Assembly: GCF_900188355.1 (NCBI RefSeq)
Contig: NZ_FZNX01000001.1
Location: 271,671 to 335,670 of the forward strand
DNA from: Lutibacter flavus
Lineage (GTDB): Bacteria > Bacteroidota > Bacteroidia > Flavobacteriales > Flavobacteriaceae
Reading direction: 5' to 3'
Length of the DNA stretch: 64,000 nucleotides
The stretch's first letter is position 1. The number at the start of each line of letters is the position of its first letter. The position numbers and the translations under genes are program-made. The notes beneath the pieces were generated by a model. The model did no database searches and was not told the origin of the DNA. It saw only the letters and a program-made list of their open reading frames with translations. This document shows positions 26,094 to 36,670 of the stretch, piece by piece.

Positions 26094-29003
26094 TTATTTT
26101 AATGCTTCTTTTAATAGTGTTATTGCGTGTTTACTTGTTCGTTTTGTTCCATCCTTTATTTGATGTCTGCAACTAGTTCCTGACGCTGAAATCTCTACAG
26201 TTTTATCAATATTTCTAATTTTTGGAAACAAGGTATCTTCTCCAATTTGCATAGAAAGGTCATAATGTTCTTTTTCATATCCAAAAGAACCAGCCATTCC
26301 ACAACAACCAGTATTCATAATGGTTGGTTTATAATTTATTGGAATATTTAACATTGAAAAAGTAGCTTCGCTCGTACTTAATGATTTTTGATGACAGTGT
26401 ACATGAACTTTTATTTCTTTTGGATTATTTGTAAAACTTGAAGATTTTATGTTGCCTATTTCAAACTCATTTTTAATAAATTCTTCAAAAGTAAATGTGT
26501 TTTTAGAAATTTTTGTTGCTGAAATTTTATCATCAGCCAATCTCAAATATTCATCTCTAAAACCTAATATAGCTGAAGGTTCAATTCCAATAAGTGGATT
26601 TTTTTCTGAAACTAGGTCTTTAAAAATTTCAATATTTTTATCAATTACCACTTTTGCGTTGTTTAAGAAACCTTTTGAAATAGCACTTCTACCGCTTTCT
26701 TCGTGATTAATTATTAATACTTTATATCCAAGTTTTGTTAATAATTCAATAGCATCTATTCCAATAGTAACATCGTAATAATTGGTGAATTCATCACAAA
26801 ATAAATAAACCTCTCCATTTTTAAATTTAGTTGTATGAAGTCTTTTTGTATTGTTCTTATACCACTTTTTTAAAGTTGTTTTATACAATTTTGGAATGCT
26901 ACGTTCCGTTGCTATACCTACTATTTTTTTAGTGAAATAATTGTTTAATGCAAGATTTGTAATAAAAGGAAACGAACTTCCTAATTTATTGTATTTTACA
27001 TTTTCGGCAAACAATTTTGTTCGAAAAGAAGGTTTGTTTTCTTTATGATATTGAAATAAAAACTCAGCTTTTAATGCTGCAACATCTACATTACTTGGAC
27101 ATTCACTTGCACAAGCTTTGCAACTTAAGCACAAATCGAAAACGTCTTTTAGCTCCTCATAATCAAACTTATTTACTTTGTCTGAATTGGTTAAAAATTC
27201 GCGTAAAGCATTGGCACGAGCTCTTGTGGTGTCTTTTTCATTTTTTGTTGCTCTATAACTCGGACACATTGTTCCTCCTGCGGAAACTGGTTTTCTACAA
27301 TCTCCAGAACCATTGCATTTTTCGGCAACTTTTAGAATTCCTTCACTGTCTGAAAAATCTTGAATGGTTTTAATTTCTGGTTCTGTTCTATCAATTTCAT
27401 AACGAAGATTTTTATCCATAGGAAAAGCATCTATAATTTTTCCTTGATTAAAAATGTTCTTAGGGTCGAAAACAGCTTTAATTATTTTTAATAATTGGTA
27501 ATTATTTTCACCAATCATAAATTCTATAAATTCTGCACGAACAATTCCATCCCCGTGCTCACCGCTAAAAGAACCTTTGTATTTTTTTACAAGTTTAGCA
27601 ACTTCAGTAGTTATGGTTCTAAATAGAATAACATCATCGCTATCTTTTAAATTTAAAATAGGGCGGAGGTGTAATTCACCCGCACCGGCGTGAGCATAAT
27701 AAACTGCATTTTGACCTAATTTTATCATCATTTCAGTAAATTCAGCAATGTAATTTGGCAAATCATTTAGTTCAACGGCAGTATCTTCTATACAAGCAAC
27801 GGCTTTTTTATCTCCTATAATATTACCTAATAAACCCAATCCAGCACTCCGTAAATTAATTGCTTTATTAATGTCTTTTCCAATTAGCTTTGGAAAAGCA
27901 TATCCAAAATTGTGTTCTTTTAAATCTGAAATAAGTGCTTCTGCTTGTCTGTGAGTTTCTTCAATAGAATTTGATTTTACTTCTAACATTAAAATAGCCC
28001 TAGGGTCGCCTTCTACAAAAAACCTATTTTTAGATTGTTCACGATTATTTTTGGTGCAATCTAAAATGGTTTTGTCCATTAATTCACACATATATAAATT
28101 GTGCTTCATTGCAATTTCAACGGCCTCCAAACTTTCTTGAATGCTATTAAAATGTGCAGCTACTAAAATACTTTCTGGTGGAGGTAACTCATCTAATTGT
28201 AAGGTTATTTCTGTTGAAAATGCGAGTGTTCCTTCACTTCCACACAATAATTTAGCGAGATTAATTTTTTCTTCAGAATTAGAAAAAACGGATGTTTTTA
28301 TGAGTTCATCGATTGCATAACCTGTATTTCTACGGTGAATGGATTGCTTTGGAAACTCTTTCTTTATTTCTTGTTGAACAGTTCCAGAAGATAATTCATT
28401 ATAAATTGTGTTATAAATTTTACTCTCTAAAGTGTTTCCAATTTTCTTTTGATTGAATGCTGCTTTTGTTGATTCGTTAAAAACAGCTTCAGTTCCATCA
28501 CTTAATATTGTTTTTAGTTGAATTATTTTATCTCGAGTAACACCATATTGTATAGATGTTGTTCCAGATGAATTGTTACCTACCATTCCTCCAATCATAC
28601 ATCTATTACTGGTGGAAGTATTTGGTCCGAAAAATAAACCAAAAGGCTTTAAAAATAAATTTAGTTCATCTCTAATAACACCAGGTTGAACAGTAACTGT
28701 TTTTAGGTTTTCATCAAAACCTCTAATGTTTGTAAAGTGTTTAGAAAGATCTACAATTAAACCATCTCCAACACATTGGCCTGCTAAGGAAGTTCCTGCA
28801 GCTCTTGGAATTAAAGTGATGTTGTTTTTTGTTGCAAAAAGGATTAATAATTTTAAGTCTTCACTGTTTTTTGGAAAAGCAACTGCTAGTGGGATTTTTC
28901 TATAAACTGAAGCATCAGTTGCATAAATACTTTTGTGAAGATTATCAAATAATAATTCACCACTTATTAAATTAGAGAGTTCAGTTAATTGTTTTTTAAT
29001 CAC
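26094..29003 (-). CDS. FAD-linked oxidase / 4Fe-4S / CCG-domain oxidoreductase (D-lactate or 2-hydroxyglutarate dehydrogenase-like)
   Basis: The 969-residue fusion has, in order: an FAD-binding PCMH domain (LIPRAAGTSLAGQ near residue 66, GLIVDLSKH); an FAD-oxidase C-terminal domain with HAGAGELHLRP and FSGEHGDG; a ferredoxin-like region with CNGSGDCRK and CLSCKACASECPSN (near 640); and CCG-type cysteine motifs (HVHCHQKSL, NTGCCGMAGSFGYE near 912). This matches Dld/YdiJ-type respiratory 2-hydroxyacid dehydrogenases. The start is GTG; no ATG is close. It is likely membrane-associated and donates electrons to quinone. Confidence 0.92.
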   Translation of the reverse strand: MIKKQLTELSNLISGELLFDNLHKSIYATDASVYRKIPLAVAFPKNSEDLKLLILFATKNNITLIPRAAGTSLAGQCVGDGLIVDLSKHFTNIRGFDENLKTVTVQPGVIRDELNLFLKPFGLFFGPNTSTSNRCMIGGMVGNNSSGTTSIQYGVTRDKIIQLKTILSDGTEAVFNESTKAAFNQKKIGNTLESKIYNTIYNELSSGTVQQEIKKEFPKQSIHRRNTGYAIDELIKTSVFSNSEEKINLAKLLCGSEGTLAFSTEITLQLDELPPPESILVAAHFNSIQESLEAVEIAMKHNLYMCELMDKTILDCTKNNREQSKNRFFVEGDPRAILMLEVKSNSIEETHRQAEALISDLKEHNFGYAFPKLIGKDINKAINLRSAGLGLLGNIIGDKKAVACIEDTAVELNDLPNYIAEFTEMMIKLGQNAVYYAHAGAGELHLRPILNLKDSDDVILFRTITTEVAKLVKKYKGSFSGEHGDGIVRAEFIEFMIGENNYQLLKIIKAVFDPKNIFNQGKIIDAFPMDKNLRYEIDRTEPEIKTIQDFSDSEGILKVAEKCNGSGDCRKPVSAGGTMCPSYRATKNEKDTTRARANALREFLTNSDKVNKFDYEELKDVFDLCLSCKACASECPSNVDVAALKAEFLFQYHKENKPSFRTKLFAENVKYNKLGSSFPFITNLALNNYFTKKIVGIATERSIPKLYKTTLKKWYKNNTKRLHTTKFKNGEVYLFCDEFTNYYDVTIGIDAIELLTKLGYKVLIINHEESGRSAISKGFLNNAKVVIDKNIEIFKDLVSEKNPLIGIEPSAILGFRDEYLRLADDKISATKISKNTFTFEEFIKNEFEIGNIKSSSFTNNPKEIKVHVHCHQKSLSTSEATFSMLNIPINYKPTIMNTGCCGMAGSFGYEKEHYDLSMQIGEDTLFPKIRNIDKTVEISASGTSCRHQIKDGTKRTSKHAITLLKEALK

Positions 29004-29014
29004 AAATAGAAATT

Positions 29015-29359
29015 TTAGCTTACCTGTTCACCGTTTTTTAAACTTGATTTTGAAGCTTTCAGCAAAACTACCTGATTTTTACTATTAACAACACCTAATA
29101 TTAAACATTCACTTAAAAAATTAGCTATTTGTTTGTTTTTAAAATTAACAATTGCCAAAATTTGTTTATTAATAAGTGATTCTTTACTGTATAAATCTGT
29201 TATTTGCGCACTCGATTTTTTTATACCTATTAAACCAAAATCAATAGTTAATTGGTAGGCGGGTTTATGTGCTTTTGGAAAATCATTAATTTCAATAATA
29301 GTTCCTATTCTTATATCGAGTTTGCTAAAATCTTCAAAGTTAATTGCTGGTTTAATCAT
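29015..29359 (-). CDS. CsaA-like tRNA-binding domain protein
   Basis: This 114-residue protein is a stand-alone tRNA-binding OB domain. FSKLDIRIGTIIEI near residue 11, KPAYQLTIDFG, SSAQITDLY and the C-terminal VNFKNKQIANFLSECLILG follow the CsaA pattern. CsaA has been described as a chaperone-like tRNA-binding homodimer. The ATG at 29359 is used; an earlier TTG would overlap the OmpA-family gene. It lies one base after that gene's stop codon. Confidence 0.9.
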   Translation of the reverse strand: MIKPAINFEDFSKLDIRIGTIIEINDFPKAHKPAYQLTIDFGLIGIKKSSAQITDLYSKESLINKQILAIVNFKNKQIANFLSECLILGVVNSKNQVVLLKASKSSLKNGEQVS

Positions 29360-29360
29360 A

Positions 29361-32300
29361 TTAATTTTCAATAATTACAAACTCAGTTCTACGGTTTAAT
29401 TGGTGTTCTGCTTCAGTACATTTAACGCCATTAGAACATTTATTAATTAACTTAGTCTCACCTAATCCAATACTTGCTAATCTGCTTGAATCTATTCCTT
29501 TTGAAATAATATAATCAACAACAGATTGAGCTCGTCTATTTGATAGGTTTAAGTTATAATTATCAGGTGCTCTGCTATCTGTATGAGATTTAACTTCAAT
29601 TTTTAAAGCTGGATTTCTTAACAAGATACTTACAACTTTTTCTAGTTCTAAAATTGCCAGAGGAGTAATTTCAGCCTTATCCAAATCGAAATAAATAGGA
29701 TTTGTTTTAATCATTTTTTGATTGCGAACTATTTCAAATTCTTCAACTGGAGTTAAGTAAATAGTTTTATTAAATTCTTCATTGTAATTGTTTGTAGGAT
29801 TTACATTCCAAACGTTATTTTGATAATTAGCGGATGAAGCAACTATTTCATATTGAAGTTTACAATCCAATTCAAAATTAAAATTAGCATTTTCATCAAG
29901 TTTTATAGTTTCTAAAATTAATTGGTTACTATAAATAGAAATAATAGCGTTAGGTATTGGTAAACTGGTGTTTCTATCTAAAATTTTACCTGATACAATT
30001 TGTGTGCATTTTAAAGGAGTTAATAGTATTGTTTTTGAAATACTAGCATTATGAATTGAATTTGTTGATAGTTCAAGTTCTGCATCCAAATAATTTGTTT
30101 TGTTAACTACAATTTTATAAGATTCATTACAATCAACATCAAATTTGAATTCTAAATTTCTTAGTGTAATTGTTTCTTTTAAAACATTGTTTTGGAATAA
30201 TGAAATATCTAAATTATTCAATCGCTCTTTTGTATTTTCGTCAACAATAACTCCAGTTATAACTTGATTGCATTCTAACGGAATTAATTCAATATTTTTA
30301 ACTTGATTAAAATCATTTCGAATGTCTGTTTTTAACTCAATTTCAGCATTTACAAATCCTTCTTTTATTGCAACAATTTTGTAATTCGAGCTACAATCAA
30401 CTTTGAAATTATAGTTGTTGCTTGATTCAACTTCTTGACTATCAATTAAATTATTGTTTTCAAATAAATTTAGTGTAACCTGAGTTAAAGCTTCATTAGT
30501 TGTTTTATTTGTAATAACTCCTGAAATTAATTGATTGCAAATTATTGGAGATAATTCTATAGTAGTTTCAAAATTTAAATTTCTTTCGTTTGTTGTAATA
30601 ATTTCTATTTCTGAATTTTGAAAACCTTCTTTTCCGGCAATTATTTTATAAGATTCTTCACAACTTAATTCTAATCTAAATTTACCATCATTACTTAATT
30701 TTTCGGTTTTAAGCAAGGAATTATTTTTGTAAAGGTAAACAGCTACATTAATAAGTTGCTCCCCAGTTTCCTTATTAGAAACTGTTCCTGATAGTAATTG
30801 ATTACATTCTAACGGAATTAATTCAATATTTTTAACTTGATTGAAATCATTTCTAGTATCCGTTTTTAACTCAATTTCCGAATTTTTAAATCCTTCTTTT
30901 ATTGCAATAATTTTATAATTCGAGCTACACTCAACTTTAAAACTATAATCATTACTTGATTCAACTTCTTGACTGTCAATTAAATTATTGTTTTCAAATA
31001 AATTTAACGTAACCTGAGTTAAAGCTTTATTAGTTGTTTTATTTGTAATAACTCCTGTAATTAATTGATTGCAAATTATTGGAGATAATTCAATAGTAGT
31101 TTCAAAATTTAAATCTCTTTCGTTTGTTGTAAGAATTTCTAATACTGAATTTTGGAACCCTTCTTTTTCGGCAATTATTCTATAAGTTTCATCACAATTT
31201 AATTCTAATCTAAATTTACCGTCACCACTTAATTTTTCGGTTTTAATTAACGAGTTATTTTTGTAAAGGTAAACAGCGACATTAATAAGTTGCTCCCCAG
31301 TTTCCTTATTAGAAACTGTTCCAGCAAGTAATTGATTACATTCTAACGGAATTAATTCGATATTTTTAACTTGATTAAAATCATTTCGAGTATCCGTTTT
31401 TAACTCAATTTCGGTATTTAAAAATCCTTCTTTTATTGCAACAATTTTGTAATTCGAGCTACAATCAACTTTGAAATTATAGTCGTTTCTTGATTCAACT
31501 TCTTGACTATCAATTAAATTATTGTTTTCAAATAAATTTAGTGTAACCTGAGTTAAAGCTTCATTAGTTGTTTTATTTGTAATAACTCCTGAAATTAATT
31601 GATTGCAAATTATTGGAGATAATTCAATATTAGTTTCAATATTTAAATCTCTATCATTGGTTGTTAGAATTTCTATTTCTGAATTATGGAAACCTTCTTT
31701 TTCGGCAATTATTGTATAAGTTTCATCACAACTTAATTCTAACCTAAATTTACCATCATTACTTAATTTTTCGGTTTTAATTAACGAGTTATTTTTGTAA
31801 AGGTTAATCGCTACATTAATAAGTTGTTCGCCAGTTTCCTTATTAGAAACTCTTCCAGCAAGTAATTGATTACATTCTAACGGAATTAATTCGATATTTT
31901 TTGTTAGTTCAGTTTCATAACTGCCATTTGTATTAATTTTAATTTCTGATGGATTAAACCCTACTTTAACAGCAATTATTAAATAATTTGTGCTGCATTT
32001 TAAATCAAAATTATAAGAACCATCATTTAAGGTAGATTTTGTAGTTATAATTTCACCATTTTCATAAAGTTTAACGGTTATATCTTCTAATAAATCATTG
32101 GTTAATTTATTAGAAACAACTCCACCAACTAATTGAACACAATCTATTGGTGTTAATTCTATATTTTGAGAAATTTCAAATGCAATTGTTTCATCAGTTT
32201 CAAGTTCAATTTCTGATGCGATAAAATGTTCCTTTTCAGCGGTAATTTTATAATTAGCGTTACACTTTAAATCGAAACTATAATTTCCTGTTTTATTGGT

Positions 32301-33335
32301 TGTTAAAGTTTTAAGAAGTTCTTCATTTTCAAAAATTGAAATTATGGCATCACTAACATTTTTTTTGCTTTTCTTATCTACTATTAGCCCAGTAATTAGT
32401 TGAGTACATTCTATTTCTTTTTCAACCATTTTAAAACCATAAATATCGGCATCTCCCTCACCACCTTTTCTAGTTGAGGTGAAAAAACCGGTATTAGAAT
32501 TGGTGTCTATAACAAAGGCAAAATCGTCTTTTTTGGTATTAATGGGATCTGGTAATTGTTCAGTTTTTTGATATTCACCATTTTTAAACTGACTTCTAAA
32601 AATATCATATCCGCCTTTTGAATTATGGCCATAAGAAGAAAAATAAATGGTATTGCTGGCATCTACATGAGGGAATTCTTCTGAATATGGAGAATTTACA
32701 TTTGGACCTAAATTTCGTGGTTCACTATACGTTCCGTCATTATTTATATCTACAACATAGATATCAGATTTCCCATATCCATTTGGCATATCAGAAACAA
32801 AATAAAGCTTTTTTCCATCCTTACTTAGTTCAGGGCTTTTAATTGTATATTCCTCACTATTAAAAGGTAAATCTGTTATGTGGGAGATTTCAAAATCAGG
32901 ATTTATGTCGGCTTTTACAATGTGTAATGTTTGCCATTTTGCAGAATCTTTTCTACTTGTTGTGTTGTAAAAATTATTCCAAGTAAAAAAAGTAGTTTTT
33001 AAATCGGATGAAAAAGTGATGTCCGAAACATAAAACTTATTATTAATTTCGTTGGTAAATTTTTTTGAGCCAACTAAATCTCCCTCAGAATTAATATTTG
33101 AAATGTATAAATCAACAAATAATTGTCTATTATTTCTTCGTCTATCTGCTACAAAAGATTTATCGTTTTCTGTCTTTTTTGAAGAAGCAAATAAAGCATT
33201 ATCAGTTCCAAAATAAGTAACACCTAATTCAGCATATTTTGAATTTATGGAAGTGTTAAATACTTCAAATTCTAATTGTTGTGAATAAGTTATGCACGTT
33301 AATAGTAATATGTATAATTGTAAAAGTTTTTTCAT
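29361..33335 (-). CDS. Giant OmpA-family outer-membrane/peptidoglycan-binding protein with PD40 propeller and ten Cys-paired modules
   Basis: The 1324 residues comprise a signal peptide (ending CITYSQQ) and a PD40/WD40-like propeller up to about 300 (ELSKDGKKLYFVSD, FPHVDASNTIYFSSYG). Ten carboxypeptidase-regulatory-like beta-sandwich modules of 88-89 residues follow (310-1198), each starting C-x-Q and holding a second Cys near position 49. Last is a C-terminal OmpA domain (about 1210-1324) with HTDSRAPDNYNLNLSNRRAQSV, the peptidoglycan-binding motif. Modules 3-8 are three copies of a two-module unit (see repeat feature). It probably links the outer membrane to the cell wall. The DUF962 gene ends directly before its ATG. 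Confidence 0.92.
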   Translation of the reverse strand: MKKLLQLYILLLTCITYSQQLEFEVFNTSINSKYAELGVTYFGTDNALFASSKKTENDKSFVADRRRNNRQLFVDLYISNINSEGDLVGSKKFTNEINNKFYVSDITFSSDLKTTFFTWNNFYNTTSRKDSAKWQTLHIVKADINPDFEISHITDLPFNSEEYTIKSPELSKDGKKLYFVSDMPNGYGKSDIYVVDINNDGTYSEPRNLGPNVNSPYSEEFPHVDASNTIYFSSYGHNSKGGYDIFRSQFKNGEYQKTEQLPDPINTKKDDFAFVIDTNSNTGFFTSTRKGGEGDADIYGFKMVEKEIECTQLITGLIVDKKSKKNVSDAIISIFENEELLKTLTTNKTGNYSFDLKCNANYKITAEKEHFIASEIELETDETIAFEISQNIELTPIDCVQLVGGVVSNKLTNDLLEDITVKLYENGEIITTKSTLNDGSYNFDLKCSTNYLIIAVKVGFNPSEIKINTNGSYETELTKNIELIPLECNQLLAGRVSNKETGEQLINVAINLYKNNSLIKTEKLSNDGKFRLELSCDETYTIIAEKEGFHNSEIEILTTNDRDLNIETNIELSPIICNQLISGVITNKTTNEALTQVTLNLFENNNLIDSQEVESRNDYNFKVDCSSNYKIVAIKEGFLNTEIELKTDTRNDFNQVKNIELIPLECNQLLAGTVSNKETGEQLINVAVYLYKNNSLIKTEKLSGDGKFRLELNCDETYRIIAEKEGFQNSVLEILTTNERDLNFETTIELSPIICNQLITGVITNKTTNKALTQVTLNLFENNNLIDSQEVESSNDYSFKVECSSNYKIIAIKEGFKNSEIELKTDTRNDFNQVKNIELIPLECNQLLSGTVSNKETGEQLINVAVYLYKNNSLLKTEKLSNDGKFRLELSCEESYKIIAGKEGFQNSEIEIITTNERNLNFETTIELSPIICNQLISGVITNKTTNEALTQVTLNLFENNNLIDSQEVESSNNYNFKVDCSSNYKIVAIKEGFVNAEIELKTDIRNDFNQVKNIELIPLECNQVITGVIVDENTKERLNNLDISLFQNNVLKETITLRNLEFKFDVDCNESYKIVVNKTNYLDAELELSTNSIHNASISKTILLTPLKCTQIVSGKILDRNTSLPIPNAIISIYSNQLILETIKLDENANFNFELDCKLQYEIVASSANYQNNVWNVNPTNNYNEEFNKTIYLTPVEEFEIVRNQKMIKTNPIYFDLDKAEITPLAILELEKVVSILLRNPALKIEVKSHTDSRAPDNYNLNLSNRRAQSVVDYIISKGIDSSRLASIGLGETKLINKCSNGVKCTEAEHQLNRRTEFVIIEN
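30273..31874 (-). repeat. Three tandem 534-bp repeats within the OmpA-family gene
   Basis: The Cys codons that open modules 3, 5, 7 and 9 end at 31874, 31340, 30806 and 30272, so the unit is exactly 534 bp (178 residues, two modules) and occurs three times. The copies are highly similar at DNA level; for example the run encoding KNIELIPLECNQLL recurs almost unchanged. This indicates recent unequal recombination and possible copy-number variation. Confidence 0.93.
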
Positions 33336-33830
33336 TTAAGTTGTAATCTGTTTTTTTGAAAGTTTTTCAAACACCCAAGCCGGGCCAATTAATAAAAATT
33401 GTAAATCTTTAAAAAATGATGGCTTTACACCTTCTATTTTATGACCATAAAATTGCCCAATCCAAGCAATTACAAAAATAGCCAAAGAAGCATAGAATAA
33501 CGATAAATTTTCACCTAAATAGTAATTTCCTATAACACAAATTACTGAAAATAGAAACATTCTTATAAAAGTACTAAAAGACATTCGTAAATAAAAAATA
33601 TGAATTAAAATAAGTATGAAAACTGCCCAATTTTCAATAATGGGACTATCTAAATTTAACGTATTTGAAATTAATTTATTTGGTATGCACATTAATAAAC
33701 CTACAATGCTAAAAAATATTGCAGGAACGCATATAAAATGAATTAACTGATTTTTTTCGTTTTGATGACTTATTGAATATTCTGCAAACCATTGTTCCTT
33801 TGTTTTCATATTTAATGTGTTAACACTCAT
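33336..33830 (-). CDS. DUF962/Mpo1-like membrane protein
   Basis: The 164-residue protein has the DUF962 pattern: FAEYSISHQNEKNQLIHFICVP near the N-terminus (His pairs H-x4-N and H), about four hydrophobic segments, and AWIGQFYGHKIEGVKPSFFKD near 130-150. Yeast Mpo1 of this family is an iron-dependent 2-hydroxy fatty-acid dioxygenase. Whether the bacterial homologue does the same is not known. Start ATG at 33830 or seven codons later. It is directly followed by the OmpA-family gene. Confidence 0.85.
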   Translation of the reverse strand: MSVNTLNMKTKEQWFAEYSISHQNEKNQLIHFICVPAIFFSIVGLLMCIPNKLISNTLNLDSPIIENWAVFILILIHIFYLRMSFSTFIRMFLFSVICVIGNYYLGENLSLFYASLAIFVIAWIGQFYGHKIEGVKPSFFKDLQFLLIGPAWVFEKLSKKQITT

Positions 33831-33955
33831 TAACTTTAATTAACGTTTAATTAAGCGAATTTATTTTTATTTATAGCAATTTTGTATAGTATTAAACTGA
33901 TTTTAAAGGTATAAAAATAAGACTTTTAAATAAAGGTTTAAAAAACAAATTACTC

Positions 33956-36664
33956 ATGATAAAATTTTGTAATAAAATAGGATTAATTCTAATGGCGCTT
34001 ATTTTTCTTATGTCATTACAAATAACCTATTCTCAAAGTATTAGAGGAATTGTTTTAGATGAAGATAAGTTACCACTGGAATTTGTTTCTGTTGCAATAT
34101 TACAACCAAATGACTCTTTGTTAGTTCAATATACATCTACAGGAGCTGATGGAAAGTTTAATATTTCTGGATTTAAAGAAGGAAGTTACATGCTTCAGGT
34201 TTATTTAATGACTTATCAAGCAGATCAAAGGATTTTAACTATTGGGAAATCGGATCTTGATTTAGAACCTATAACCTTAAAAAAAGAAGTTAACTTATTA
34301 GATGAAGTTATAATAAATGTAATTATTCCAATTAAAATTAAACAAGATACTGTTGCTTTTAATACAAAGGCATTTAAAGTAAAACAAGACGATAATGTTG
34401 AAGATTTAATTAAAAAATTGCCAGGAGTTCAAATAGGAACGGATGGAACTGTTAATGCTCAGGGAGAAGATGTAACAAAAATATTAGTTGATGGAAAGGA
34501 ATTTTTTAATAATGATATGACAATTGCACTTAAAAATTTAAATGCAGATGCTATAAAAAGCGTACAGATTATAGATGAAGAAAGTGACGATACCAGAACT
34601 ACAGGGATAAAAGATGGAGAAAAAGCTAAAATTATTAATCTAGTTTTAAAGGAAGGTAAAAAATCTGGATATTTTGGTAAAGTGGGAGCTGGAATTGGAA
34701 CTAATGATAGGTTTACATCAAATTTTGATTTAAACAGATTTACAAATAGTTCTCAATTAGCGCTGTTTGGAAGCCTAAACAATATCAATAATACTGGAGC
34801 AACTGTTTTTAGAAGAGATGGAAGTAGAGGAGGAAGTAATAGTGGATATTTAACAACAGGAACCGCCGGTGCAAACTATAATTATGAGTTTAAAAAAGAC
34901 CTGAATTTTAATTTGGATTATCATTATGGTTATTCAGATAGAGAAGAAGAAGAGTCATCTAAAAGAACTGAATTTACAGAAGATGAGTCTTTTACTTCTG
35001 AAAGAGAAAACGATAGCCAGAATATTTCTAATAACCATAATATTAATTTTAGTTTAAGAGATCGCTCAAAAGAAGGAGAATATTTGGAGTTTAGAGGTAG
35101 CTTTAAAAATGATAAACGAGAATCTGACAGTAATAATTCTACGGTATATTTTAATGAAAACAATAGCGAAGATACAAACAGTGACAGAACAGTAAGAAGT
35201 GAAGATGATAGAAATAATGGAAGTTTAAATTTTTCATTTCGAAAAAAATTAAATGAGAAAGGAAGAAATTTAAGAGTTCGAAGCGGAATTTCTTTTTCTG
35301 ATAATACTGATATGAATTTTCAAAAATCATTAAATAAGTTCAATATATCAAACAATACAAATTATTCTGAATCTAATGAAATTACTACAAGAGATGAAAA
35401 AAATAAAGGGCTAAATTATAATGTTTCGTTTAGATATATGGAACCTATAATTGAACACCATTTAATTAGTTTTTCATCAAGTGTTAGAAATGAAAAGGAT
35501 GATGAAAGTTTAGATCAAACTAAAACCATAAATGACATTGTACAAAACCCATTTATTTATCAGTTAGATTATAATAAACAAGTGTACAATAATCAATTAG
35601 GTTATGTTTTTAGTAAAGATAAAATTCAAGTTTATCTTTCGGGAGGTTTAGAAACAATGAAACAAAAATTAGATGTTGATAATGATTCTTTTATTGATAA
35701 TAACTATAATAATTTTTTACCAAGAGCTACAGTTAGTTACGAATATAAGAAAGGTAAAAGAGTACGTTTTAGATATGAGAAAGAAACGTCATTGCCAAGT
35801 GCAAATCAAGTAACACCAATTGTTAACGACTTTAACCCTCTATATGTTTCAGTTGGAAATACAGGTTTAACACCAGAAAAAGAGGATAGCTATAGTGTTA
35901 TGTTTTATTCACACGAATTTAAACGAGCAACTAGTTTTTTTACATATATAGGTTATACAAAAACTACAAATGCCATAGTTACAAGCAGAAGTATAGATGA
36001 TAATTACATACAATACTCAACTTTTGAAAATTATGGAACTAAGTCTAATTTTAGAGGTCATCTTAATTTAAGTAAAAAAATAAGTAATATTGGATTAAGA
36101 TATACGCTTAGAGGTGGTGCTGATTTAAATGATTATACTACAATTATTAATAATGCTAATAATGATACCAAAAGTAAGGGTTGGAATGTTGGATTAAGTT
36201 TAAGTAACGAAAATAAAAATAAAGTTGATTTAACAGTTGGTGCTAAATTCGATTTTAATAAAACAACGTACTCGTTGCAAGATAAAGACAGAGATTATTT
36301 TATGCAAAATTATTATACGAAATTTGATTGGGATTTTACCAATAGTTTAACTTTTGATACCCAATTTGATTTTTCATTATATACAGATAATAATTTTGAT
36401 TCTCAATCAATTCCTATTTGGAATATGGGAGTAGAGTATGCATTTTTGAAAGCTAAAAGAGGAAATTTGAAATTTCAAATATTTGATATTTTAGATAAAA
36501 ATTTAGGAATTGAAAGAACAAGTTCTGACAATTATTTTGAAGAAACGTTTAAAACTAATTTAGGTACTTATGCAATGTTAAGTTTTACTTATAGTCTAAA
36601 ACCACCAACTGGAAAAAGCAGTAAAAGGGATTCAGGTAATAGAAGATGGGGAAGAAGACACTAA
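33956..36664 (+). CDS. Outer membrane beta-barrel receptor with carboxypeptidase-like domain (TonB-receptor-like)
   Basis: The 902-residue protein has a signal peptide (ending ITYSQS), a CarboxypepD_reg-like domain (IRGIVLDEDKLPLEFVSVAIL, residues 29-110), a plug-like domain (DNVEDLIKKLPGVQIG, KILVDGKEFF, about 140-230) and a long beta barrel to the end. The barrel resembles the OMP_b-brl_3 type rather than classical SusC. There is no SusD partner and no obvious TonB box. A -7-like CAATTTTG at 33877-33884 precedes it. The C-terminus is Arg/Gly-rich (KSSKRDSGNRRWGRRH). The ligand is unknown. Confidence 0.87.
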   Translation: MIKFCNKIGLILMALIFLMSLQITYSQSIRGIVLDEDKLPLEFVSVAILQPNDSLLVQYTSTGADGKFNISGFKEGSYMLQVYLMTYQADQRILTIGKSDLDLEPITLKKEVNLLDEVIINVIIPIKIKQDTVAFNTKAFKVKQDDNVEDLIKKLPGVQIGTDGTVNAQGEDVTKILVDGKEFFNNDMTIALKNLNADAIKSVQIIDEESDDTRTTGIKDGEKAKIINLVLKEGKKSGYFGKVGAGIGTNDRFTSNFDLNRFTNSSQLALFGSLNNINNTGATVFRRDGSRGGSNSGYLTTGTAGANYNYEFKKDLNFNLDYHYGYSDREEEESSKRTEFTEDESFTSERENDSQNISNNHNINFSLRDRSKEGEYLEFRGSFKNDKRESDSNNSTVYFNENNSEDTNSDRTVRSEDDRNNGSLNFSFRKKLNEKGRNLRVRSGISFSDNTDMNFQKSLNKFNISNNTNYSESNEITTRDEKNKGLNYNVSFRYMEPIIEHHLISFSSSVRNEKDDESLDQTKTINDIVQNPFIYQLDYNKQVYNNQLGYVFSKDKIQVYLSGGLETMKQKLDVDNDSFIDNNYNNFLPRATVSYEYKKGKRVRFRYEKETSLPSANQVTPIVNDFNPLYVSVGNTGLTPEKEDSYSVMFYSHEFKRATSFFTYIGYTKTTNAIVTSRSIDDNYIQYSTFENYGTKSNFRGHLNLSKKISNIGLRYTLRGGADLNDYTTIINNANNDTKSKGWNVGLSLSNENKNKVDLTVGAKFDFNKTTYSLQDKDRDYFMQNYYTKFDWDFTNSLTFDTQFDFSLYTDNNFDSQSIPIWNMGVEYAFLKAKRGNLKFQIFDILDKNLGIERTSSDNYFEETFKTNLGTYAMLSFTYSLKPPTGKSSKRDSGNRRWGRRH

Positions 36665-36670
36665 AAAAAA

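Noticed and set aside
29361-33335. Tandem repeats as a CRISPR or intergenic satellite
   Set aside because: The repeat unit is 534 bp, wholly in frame within one protein and encodes beta-sandwich modules; there are no short repeats with unique spacers.
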